A stretch of 5,250 nucleotides of DNA, taken from positions 1 through 5,250 of the forward strand of contig JACDQO010000368.1 in the NCBI GenBank assembly GCA_015657605.1, written 5' to 3'. The stretch is from Limnohabitans sp. (GTDB lineage: Bacteria > Pseudomonadota > Gammaproteobacteria > Burkholderiales > Burkholderiaceae_C). How positions within the stretch are numbered: the first letter of the stretch is position 1; the number at the start of each line of letters is the position of its first letter. This document shows, piece by piece, positions 1 to 5,250 of the stretch. The translations under genes and the position numbers were made by a program. The notes beneath the pieces were generated by a model. The model saw only the letters and a program-made list of their open reading frames with translations, was not told where the DNA came from and searched no databases.

Positions 1-794
1 CCCAGCTTGCGCAAGAAATTGGTGGTGCTGTGCAAACCAATCGGTGCCTGCAAATAGGGACGCTCCAGCGCCTCGCACAGCATGCGCCCGAATTCGCGGT
101 ACATGCAGATGTTCACATCGGCCTCGACCAAGCGCGACACGTCGGCCAGGTGACTGCCCAAAGGGAACACCATGTTGACCTCGGCACCAATGCCTTGCAC
201 CAAGCGGCGGATTTCAGCCAGGTCGCTGGCACTGTTGAAGGTGCCGTAGCAGGGGCCAATGATGTTGACGCGGGGCTTTTCGCCCACCGGGCGGTCTTCG
301 AAAGGTTTGCGCGCTGGCACTTTGCGCAGGCCGTATTCACTCCACAGCCAGTACATGGCGCGGTTGGCGCATTGCCACTGGTCTTCGTCGATGGTGCGCG
401 GCAAAAAGCGGGCGATGTTGGTGCCTTCGGGCGTGACGCCACCGCCGATCATTTCGGCAATCGAGCCGGTCACCACCACCGCCGGGAGTTCGGGGTCGAG
501 TGTGGCATGGGCGCGTTTCATCGCGCCCTCGGTGCCTTCGCGGCCCAGCTGCTCTTCGGCCAGACCGGTCACCACAATCGGCAACTCGTGGGGTGGCAAT
601 GCATCGGTGTAGTGCAGCACCGAAGTCACGGGCAGGTTTTCGCAGCCCACCGGGCCATCGATCACCACTTGCAAACCCTTGATGGCGGTGAACACATACA
701 CCGCGCCCCAGTAACCGCCTGCGCGGTCGTGGTCGAGGATGAGTGGCGACTTGGGCTTGGCCACCGAGCTGGGGGGTGGAGGCACTGTTGTCAT
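1..794 (-). CDS. bchZ: Chlorophyllide a oxidoreductase subunit BchZ, N-terminal part (runs off the left edge)
   Basis: BchZ is one half of the catalytic BchY/BchZ component of chlorophyllide a oxidoreductase, the nitrogenase-like enzyme that reduces the C7=C8 bond of the chlorin ring in bacteriochlorophyll synthesis. Reading minus from ATG at 794 gives 264 uninterrupted codons to the window edge, about half of the usual length of roughly 480-490 residues; the 3' end is outside. Visible landmarks are a proline-rich N-terminus ([10 protein letters not shown]), [10 protein letters not shown] at about 26-35, and [10 protein letters not shown] with Cys51. Cys51 matches in context the cysteine reported as the BchZ ligand of the [4Fe-4S] cluster shared with BchY. 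Further on are [14 protein letters not shown] and [12 protein letters not shown], typical of nitrogenase component-1-like folds. The start is fixed by an ATGA overlap with the natural bchY stop and a strong GAGGAG ribosome site 8 nt upstream, so translation is probably coupled to bchY. Identity is very secure. Confidence 0.96.
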   Translation of the reverse strand, partial: MTTVPPPPSSVAKPKSPLILDHDRAGGYWGAVYVFTAIKGLQVVIDGPVGCENLPVTSVLHYTDALPPHELPIVVTGLAEEQLGREGTEGAMKRAHATLDPELPAVVVTGSIAEMIGGGVTPEGTNIARFLPRTIDEDQWQCANRAMYWLWSEYGLRKVPARKPFEDRPVGEKPRVNIIGPCYGTFNSASDLAEIRRLVQGIGAEVNMVFPLGSHLADVSRLVEADVNICMYREFGRMLCEALERPYLQAPIGLHSTTNFLRKL

Positions 795-2346
795 GAGCCC
801 ATCTCCTCGGCTTTGCGCTTTTCAAGAGCTTTTCAATCTGGCGTCGGGTTTCGGCCTTGAACTCGGGACGGTCTTTGGGCACCGACTCCCACACCCCTGC
901 GGCATGGCCTGCGCCCACGTCGCCAAAGAAATCCTTCATAGCGTCAAAGCGGGCTTGGTTACCCATGGCCGCTTGCACCACCTGCACCAGCGAACCAGCC
1001 CCTGCCACACCCATCAAGGGACGTGCAGAAATCAGGTTGGTGAAATACAAGGAAGGCACGCTGTTTTGCTTGGCGATCTGTACCACCGGCGTGGTGCCAA
1101 TGGCCAGCTGTGGCCGGTATTCGTACATGGCATTGAGGTCTTGTTCCAGCGAGGCGCGCATTTGCACCTGCACGCCTTTGGCCTTGAGCCATTCGATGTC
1201 GTGTGCGTTCCACTCGGTGGCAGGACAGGCCGAGCCCACATAGCGCACATCGGCACCGCATTCGATGAGCAAACGGCCTACCAACAACTCAGAGCCTTCG
1301 TAGCCACTGAGGGTGATGCGACCCGAAATCGGCTTTTGCATCAAGAGCCCACGCATTTGCGTGAGGGCTTGGTTGCGCGCCACATCGATTTGCGCCTGCG
1401 CGATGCCAGCGGCCTGGCCAATGTTTTGCAACCAGTCTTGTGTGCCTTCCAAACCCACAGGGGCAGAACCCACCACAGGGCGGCCCGCAGCCTTGAATTC
1501 GCGCACGCTGGCGGTGTAGAACGGGTGGATGGCTGCAGCCACGCTGCAGTCGAGCGCGGCATAGAGCTCGCGCCACTCGCGGGTCGGCACCACCGGACCC
1601 GCAGCCAAGCCCATGGGGGCGAGCATCTGGCCAATGATGACCGGATCGGCCGGGAACATCTCACCCAGCAAGGCCACCGTGGGCAAGTCACCCCGCCCGG
1701 CACGCGGAGCGGCCACCGGGCCGCTGATGATTTCTTCGCGGGCGTATTTCAGCATCGCCCCGGCCAGCACGTCTTTGGCTTCGGCATGGGTGGGCACACC
1801 AAAACCGGGCACGTCGATGCCGATGATGCGCACGCCATTGATCTCTTTGGGCAAGAGCTGCAGCGGCACGCCACTGGCGGTCGGCACACACAGGTTGATG
1901 ATCACGATGGTGTCCACCTGGTCAGGATCCGCTTCGGCGTGCACCGCATCGCGGATGTCTTCAAACAGCTTGCCCGTGACCAGCGACTCGGAGTTGAAGG
2001 GCACATAACCCACACTGCGTCGAGCGCCGTAAAAATGCGATGTGAAAGTGAGTCCGTACACGCAGCAGGCCGAGCCGGACAGGATGGTGGCGGTGCGCTT
2101 CATGCGCAAGCCCACGCGCAGCGAGCCAAAGGCCGGACACATGCTTTGCGGCTGGTCGTGTGGGCCGGTATCGGGCTGGCGTGGGTAGTCGCGGGCGTAT
2201 TGGTCCAGCACCTCCGACTTGCCCGCCTCTTTCGGCCGCGGCACCATGGCATCGGTGCCCGCGTGACAGCCCATGCCGTCGCCTTGCAGGCTCGCGGGGT
2301 TCACAGCCGCTGATGGGCTGGGGTGAATCGGAATGGTGCGTGTCAT
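791..2346 (-). CDS. bchY: Chlorophyllide a oxidoreductase subunit BchY, with a single-base frameshift in its last codons
   Basis: BchY pairs with BchZ to form the substrate-binding, cluster-carrying component of chlorophyllide a oxidoreductase. From ATG 2346 the frame is open for 509 codons of clear BchY sequence. Three cysteines sit in the family contexts: Cys70 ([10 protein letters not shown]), Cys95 ([10 protein letters not shown]) and Cys153 ([10 protein letters not shown]). They are spaced as the three BchY cluster ligands I recall from the Roseobacter enzyme. The nitrogenase component-1-like body follows, for example [20 protein letters not shown] at about 346-365. After Leu-Leu-Lys509 the frame breaks. 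Adding one base in the A4 run at 822-819 restores RKAEEMGS and a TGA at 793-791, giving 518 residues and the expected ATGA overlap with bchZ. As written, the frame instead runs to 337 (669 aa) with an arginine-rich tail that is merely bchZ out of frame. The start is supported by AGGA 7 nt upstream. The error-or-mutation question does not affect gene identity. Confidence 0.95.
803..808 (-). promoter_or_regulatory. Ribosome binding site of bchZ inside the end of bchY
   Basis: GAGGAG lies 8 nt before ATG 794 and encodes the Glu-Glu of the restored BchY C-terminus. The strong site combined with an ATGA overlap points to coupled, stoichiometric synthesis of BchY and BchZ. Confidence 0.8.
819..822 (-). 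other. Frameshift point in bchY (A4 run, one base short)
   Basis: The minus strand reads TTG AAA AGC GCA. With one more A the frame becomes TTG AAA AAG CGC AAA GCC GAG and ends at TGA 793-791, overlapping bchZ exactly as expected. The total of 1556 nt from start to stop is one short of a multiple of three. Confidence 0.85.
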
Positions 2347-2353
2347 GGCCGTG

Positions 2354-2357
2354 TCCT
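2354..2357 (-). promoter_or_regulatory. Ribosome binding site of bchY
   Basis: AGGA lies 7 nt before ATG 2346 in the 42-bp bchX-bchY gap. It supports this start over the internal Met25 (2274). The gap shows no obvious hairpin or promoter, so bchY is expected to be read from the bchC-bchX transcript. Confidence 0.65.
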
Positions 2358-2388
2358 GGGGTTTTCAGCGTGTGGGGTGCAACAAGTC

Positions 2389-3393
2389 TCAAGCCGCGTC
2401 GTAGACGACTTCCAGCGAAGGCTTGATGTCTTCATGCTTGCCCACCATGTCAAAAACGGTGGCGGGCTCGAGCACCACGTTGCGGCCGACCACGTCGGCG
2501 CTGAACAGGCCCAGCAACTGGTCCTGGGTTTGCGGCTTGGGACGCTGGGGAGGGGCCTCGGCCACGTTCTTGGCCAGTTCGGCAAACAGCGGACCCCACT
2601 CGCCATCGGGACGGCCGATGATTTCGTAGCTGGCGCTCTTGCGGCGGATGTCTTCGTTGGCGGGGATCGCAGCCAACACAGGAATACCGGCGTTGGTGGC
2701 AAAGGCTTGGGCTTCGCCCGTGCCATCGTCTTTGTTGATGACCATGCCGGCCACGCCGACGTTGCCGCCGAGCTTGCGGAAGTACTCCACCGCGCTGCAG
2801 ACGTTGTTGGCCACATACAGCGACTGCAAGTCATTGCTGGCCACGACGATGACTTTTTGGCACATGTCGCGGGCAATGGGCAGGCCAAAGCCGCCGCAGA
2901 CCACGTCGCCCAAAAAGTCGAGCAGCACATAGTCAAAACCCCAGTCGTGGAAACCGAGTTTTTCGAGCGTTTCAAAACCGTGGATGATGCCGCGACCGCC
3001 GCAGCCGCGACCGACCTCGGGACCACCGAGTTCCATGGCGAACACGCCATCGCGCTTGAAGCACACATCGCCAATGCTCACGGCCTGGCCGGAGAGCTTG
3101 AGGCGGGAAGACGTCTCGATGATGGTGGGACAGGCTTTGCCACCAAACAGCAAGCTGGTGGTGTCGCTCTTGGGGTCGCAGCCGATCAGCAGCACTTTTT
3201 TGCCTTGCTGGGCCATCATGTAAGACAGGTTGGCCAGCGTGAAGCTTTTGCCAATGCCGCCTTTGCCGTAGATGGCAATGATCTGGGTTTCTTTGGTGAC
3301 CTCGCTGGTGCTTACAGCGTCGGGTTCGACGTCGGCCTCGCGGCGCAGCACTTCAACAAATTTAATGGGCTGAACAGTGGTGTCGGTAGTCAT
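2389..3393 (-). CDS. bchX: Chlorophyllide a oxidoreductase iron protein BchX
   Basis: BchX is the NifH-like homodimeric reductase of chlorophyllide a oxidoreductase: it hydrolyses ATP and passes electrons from its interface [4Fe-4S] cluster to BchY/BchZ. The 334-residue product is full length. It shows the P-loop GKGGIGKS at 43-50, the switch region GCDPKSDTT at 71-79, and the two cluster cysteines, Cys131 (GRGCGGRG) and Cys166 (DVVCGGFG), equivalent to NifH Cys97 and Cys132. The roughly 35-residue N-terminal extension before the P-loop (FVEVLRREADVEPDAVS) is characteristic of BchX and separates it from the protochlorophyllide reductase protein BchL. I chose ATG 3393 because it overlaps the bchC stop (ATGA) and has GGAG 9 nt upstream. 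A TTG at 3408 in the same frame would put the ribosome site inside the gene. It is probably co-transcribed and translationally coupled with bchC; bchY follows after 42 bp. Confidence 0.97.
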   Translation of the reverse strand: MTTDTTVQPIKFVEVLRREADVEPDAVSTSEVTKETQIIAIYGKGGIGKSFTLANLSYMMAQQGKKVLLIGCDPKSDTTSLLFGGKACPTIIETSSRLKLSGQAVSIGDVCFKRDGVFAMELGGPEVGRGCGGRGIIHGFETLEKLGFHDWGFDYVLLDFLGDVVCGGFGLPIARDMCQKVIVVASNDLQSLYVANNVCSAVEYFRKLGGNVGVAGMVINKDDGTGEAQAFATNAGIPVLAAIPANEDIRRKSASYEIIGRPDGEWGPLFAELAKNVAEAPPQRPKPQTQDQLLGLFSADVVGRNVVLEPATVFDMVGKHEDIKPSLEVVYDAA

Positions 3394-4343
3394 GCGTTGG
3401 CACTCCAATCAAGAATCATCTTGAGACAGCTCGCATCTCCGAAGGCTGTCTCGTAGGCTGAACCAGCTTGTGTCGATGGCTGGGTATGGGTGATCAAACC
3501 GTCGAGCGACAAACGACCGGTGTGCACCAGTTCGTTGACGGCCAACAGGTCGGGGCGCTTCCACTCGGCGGCAATGCGCATGCGCGCCTCGCGCATGAAG
3601 GCCGGGGCGTAGGCAAATTTCAAATCTTGTTTGTAAAAACCGGCCAACACCAACTCGCCACCGGGGCGCAGGCGCTGGATCAGGCTGTCGAGCAGGCTGC
3701 CGTCGCCACTGACGTCGTAAATGGTGTTGTAGTCACGGCGTGGGTCGTCTTGCGGTTGCATGACGGTGTAACCCTCGGCACCGGCAAATCGGTCGGTCTG
3801 GGTTTCCCACACGGTGGGTGCTGGCAAACCTGCCGCCACCGTCAGGCGCGCCAGCAGGCGACCCATGACGCCATGACCAATGATCAGTTCGGGTGCGGCA
3901 AACGGCTCTTGCTTGCCGCCGCCAGAGACGGCGTGGTAGGCCGTGGCGGCCAGGGCCAGCAGCACGGCTTGGGCCCCCAGATGCTCTGCCACCGGCACCA
4001 CTTTTTGCTCGGTGACCATCAAGTGCGAGGCCGCACCGCCAAACAGGCTCTTGACCCCAGTGAAGCAATTGGCGCCAGGCACAAACACGCGTTGACCGGC
4101 TTGGATGCCGGTGTCACTGGCGCTGCGCACCACCTTGCCCACCGTCTCGTAGCCGGGTACCAAGGGGTAACCCATGCCGGGAAAGGGTGGCATGCTGCCG
4201 TCCCAAAGCATGCGCTCTGTGCCGGTGCTGATGCCACTGAACTCGACCGCCACTTCGAGCTGACCGGCTTGCAATTCGGGCAATTCGAGCGCTTGCAGGG
4301 ACAGGTGCCTGGGGCTGTTGAAAACGACGGCTTGGGATTTCAT
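3390..4343 (-). CDS. bchC: 3-hydroxyethyl bacteriochlorophyllide a dehydrogenase BchC
   Basis: BchC oxidises the 3-(1-hydroxyethyl) side chain to the 3-acetyl group, producing bacteriochlorophyllide a. The 317-residue product is complete and has the medium-chain dehydrogenase/reductase layout. The N-terminal GroES-like part contains FSGISTGTERMLWDGS (35-50), PPFPGMGYPLVPGYE (52-66) and RVFVPGANCF (85-94). A Rossmann segment IIGHGVMGRLLARL (154-167) is the likely nucleotide-binding loop. The conserved VWETQ follows the second strand, and a YDVSGDGSLLDSLIQRLRPG stretch lies near 209-228. These blocks are typical of BchC rather than generic alcohol dehydrogenases. ATG 4343 is the only start that keeps the conserved N-terminus (MKSQAVVF), yet no Shine-Dalgarno sequence precedes it and the predicted promoter -10 lies only 6 nt upstream, so initiation may be leaderless or depend on coupling from crtF. 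It is the first gene after the double PpsR/CrtJ-type operator and its stop overlaps bchX. Confidence 0.96.
   Translation of the reverse strand: MKSQAVVFNSPRHLSLQALELPELQAGQLEVAVEFSGISTGTERMLWDGSMPPFPGMGYPLVPGYETVGKVVRSASDTGIQAGQRVFVPGANCFTGVKSLFGGAASHLMVTEQKVVPVAEHLGAQAVLLALAATAYHAVSGGGKQEPFAAPELIIGHGVMGRLLARLTVAAGLPAPTVWETQTDRFAGAEGYTVMQPQDDPRRDYNTIYDVSGDGSLLDSLIQRLRPGGELVLAGFYKQDLKFAYAPAFMREARMRIAAEWKRPDLLAVNELVHTGRLSLDGLITHTQPSTQAGSAYETAFGDASCLKMILDWSANA
3403..3406 (-). promoter_or_regulatory. Ribosome binding site of bchX
   Basis: GGAG lies 9 nt before ATG 3393, inside the last codons of bchC. It decides the start: the in-frame TTG at 3408 would sit upstream of this site and lacks comparable support. 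Confidence 0.7.
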
Positions 4344-4346
4344 GAT

Positions 4347-4364
4347 TGTATTTTTTGCTTTACA
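4347..4364 (-). promoter_or_regulatory. PpsR/CrtJ-type operator, downstream copy
   Basis: The minus strand reads TGTAAAGCAAAAAATACA, a second exact TGT-N12-ACA separated by 8 bp from the upstream copy (centre-to-centre 26 bp). Its dyad beyond the three terminal bases is weaker than in the upstream copy (TGTA...TACA). It covers the predicted -10 and ends 3 bp before the bchC ATG. Paired sites 8 bp apart are what I recall for cooperative CrtJ binding at Rhodobacter bchC. Confidence 0.68.
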
Positions 4365-4378
4365 TCAAATTATGTCAA
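4350..4378 (-). promoter_or_regulatory. Predicted sigma70-type promoter of bchC
   Basis: On the minus strand a perfect TTGACA (4378-4373) is followed after exactly 17 bp by AAAAAT (4355-4350), which matches four of six bases of TATAAT. The -35 lies in the upstream TGT-N12-ACA palindrome and the -10 in the downstream one, an arrangement I recall for the repressed bchC promoter of Rhodobacter capsulatus. The surrounding 45 bp are strikingly AT-rich compared with the GC-rich genes. A start point 6-8 nt after the -10 would fall on or next to the bchC ATG (4343). The promoter is inferred from sequence only. Confidence 0.6.
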
Positions 4379-4390
4379 AACTAATTGACA
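4373..4390 (-). promoter_or_regulatory. PpsR/CrtJ-type operator, upstream copy
   Basis: The minus strand reads TGTCAATTAGTTTTGACA, an exact TGT-N12-ACA; the ends extend to TGTCAA...TTGACA, six bases of dyad on each side. This is the consensus bound by PpsR (CrtJ), the oxygen- and light-responsive repressor of photosynthesis genes in purple bacteria. It covers the predicted -35 hexamer and overlaps the crtF stop codon (4383-4381). Confidence 0.72.
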
Positions 4391-5250
4391 CTTTTCCCCG
4401 AAACCAAGGGTAAACACTGAGATTTACGCCCCACAAGGATGCGTGCATGGATCGGCATGGCGTTGGGCACCTGCTCCACATGGGTGAAACCGGCCTCTTG
4501 CATCATGTTTTGCAACTCTTGCGGGGTACGCAGTCGCCCAGCCCCCATGGCCAACAGATAAAAGTGGAAATAGGCATCGACAGAGGCCTCGGGCTGCCCG
4601 GCTTCTTCGTCGGGTTGCGCCATGGGCTCGGCGAGCAACAAGACGCCGCCCAAAGGCAAAGCGGCATAGGCTTTTTGCAAAATTTGCCGCACACCGCATC
4701 AGGGTGGTCGTGCGCCACGCGCACCAAGGTGATCAGGTCGGCCCCTTCGGGCAAGGAGTCGTCCAGAAAGCTGCCAGGATGCAAGGCCACTCGATCGCCC
4801 AAGCCTTTGGCCTGCAAGCCTTCGCGGGCCAGTTCCAAGACAGGGGGCAGGTCGAACATCTTGAATTTCAGATGCGGTGCGTGCGCTGCCAACTCGCTGA
4901 CAAAGCGGCCCTTGCCGGCCCCCACGTCGAGCACACAGCGGTGTTCGTCAAAAAAGTAAGAGGACAAGATCTCTTGCACCACAAAGCCTTGCGAAGCGGC
5001 CATGAGTTGCGAATAACGCGTGAACTTGTCCACTTCCGAAGCAGGCATGGCGACGGCCGGTTTTTCGTGGGCATAAGGCCAGTACTCGGCCATGCCGCCA
5101 CTCCAGGCGTTGTTCAAAAACTGCAAGGGATCCTGCATGTCCTGGTAGAGCAGGTGGTTGTGCTCGATCATTTGGGCGATGCCCTCGTGCTGTGCCAAAG
5201 GCACGCCCAGTGGCCCCAAACCGAAGCGGCCTTGACTGCGGTGCTCGAGC
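4381..5250 (-). CDS. crtF: Hydroxyneurosporene/demethylspheroidene O-methyltransferase CrtF, 3' part, interrupted by a frameshift
   Basis: CrtF transfers a methyl group from S-adenosylmethionine to the tertiary hydroxyl of acyclic carotenoids in the spheroidene/spirilloxanthin branch. The window holds about 289 codons of the C-terminal part. The N-terminal part of the protein, roughly 90-100 residues including the start, is beyond the right edge. Visible are LGPLGVPLAQHEGIAQMIEH, a SAM-binding motif VLDVGAGKG (minus 4934-4908), the following acidic motif FDLPPVLELA (from 4856), and VRVAHDHPDA with the His-Asp (His codon 4712-4710) where small-molecule O-methyltransferases keep the catalytic His. 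Just after this, at 4694-4690, one base is missing: the frame switches, and VRQILQKAYAALPLGG through LLLAEPMAQ continues to a TAG at 4383-4381. If real, the frameshift destroys the C-terminal part of the catalytic domain and makes a pseudogene; a sequencing or assembly error is equally possible. Position just before bchC matches the classical crtF-bchC order. BchU is a related alternative, unlikely in this context. Confidence 0.88.
4690..4694 (-). other. Frameshift point in crtF (one base missing)
   Basis: The minus strand reads GAT GCG GTG TGC GGC. The upstream frame gives HDHPDAV and the downstream frame gives VRQILQKAYA, so the two join if one base is inserted, for example GCG GTG GTG CGG CAA. 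Both flanking stretches are good methyltransferase sequence with no duplicated or missing residues, indicating a single-base deletion rather than a larger rearrangement. Confidence 0.82.

Noticed and set aside
337..790. C-terminal extension of BchY as a new fused domain
   Set aside because: The tail is exactly bchZ read in another frame, is arginine/proline/histidine-rich, and arises from a single missing base.
815..823. Programmed -1 ribosomal frameshift in bchY
   Set aside because: The GAAAAGC context is not a canonical slippery heptamer, the P-site tRNA would mispair on GAA, and no evident stimulatory structure was seen.
30..860. Plus-strand open frame (about 276 codons) opposite bchZ and the end of bchY
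   Set aside because: Antisense shadow; the minus strand has an uninterrupted BchZ frame with conserved motifs.
739..2313. Long open frame on the plus strand (about 524 codons) opposite bchY
   Set aside because: It is the antisense of a strongly GC-biased coding frame; the protein is rich in His, Gly, Arg and Ala with no recognisable domain, while the minus strand encodes clear BchY.
2323..3456. Plus-strand open frame (about 377 codons) opposite bchX
   Set aside because: Antisense shadow of bchX, low-complexity composition, no family resemblance and no convincing start.
3468..4388. Plus-strand open frame (about 306 codons) opposite bchC
   Set aside because: Antisense shadow of bchC; it would also run through the promoter and operators and shows no domain.
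4391..4440. Rho-independent terminator between crtF and bchC
   Set aside because: Only a weak CCCTTGG/CGGGG pairing inside the crtF 3' end and no following U tract; the genes are probably also linked by readthrough.

Overview
This window is part of a bacterial photosynthesis gene cluster, all read on the minus strand. In transcription order it holds the 3' part of crtF (carotenoid O-methyltransferase), bchC (3-hydroxyethyl bacteriochlorophyllide a dehydrogenase), bchX, bchY and the 5' half of bchZ (the three subunits of chlorophyllide a oxidoreductase, COR). The order crtF-bchC-bchX-bchY-bchZ is the classical arrangement in purple phototrophic Proteobacteria. The GC-rich coding sequence and the protein sequences fit an aerobic or facultative phototroph, most likely a betaproteobacterium of the Burkholderiales (Rhodoferax, Limnohabitans or Rubrivivax-like). 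That placement is my inference from general resemblance and was not tested by a search.

Layout: crtF enters from the right edge and ends at 4381. A 37-bp AT-rich gap carries a promoter and two PpsR/CrtJ-type TGT-N12-ACA palindromes 8 bp apart. bchC (4343-3390) follows, then bchX (3393-2389, ATGA overlap with bchC), a 42-bp gap, bchY (2346-791) and bchZ (starting at 794, ATGA overlap with bchY), which runs off the left edge. No gene-free stretch exceeds 42 bp, and I see no convincing plus-strand gene, RNA gene, mobile element, repeat array or terminator.

Together BchX (ATP-dependent [4Fe-4S] reductase) and BchY/BchZ (catalytic component) reduce the C7=C8 bond of the chlorin ring. BchC then oxidises the 3-hydroxyethyl group to the 3-acetyl group of bacteriochlorophyllide a. 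CrtF O-methylates hydroxylated acyclic carotenoids of the spheroidene/spirilloxanthin type. The cluster therefore supplies both pigment classes for the light-harvesting and reaction-centre complexes, and the double operator before bchC suggests oxygen/light repression.

The system itself is well known. The points worth checking are two independent single-base frameshifts (near 819-822 in the last codons of bchY, and near 4690-4694 within crtF), the compact double operator overlapping the crtF stop codon, and a bchC promoter so close to its ATG that the message may be leaderless.
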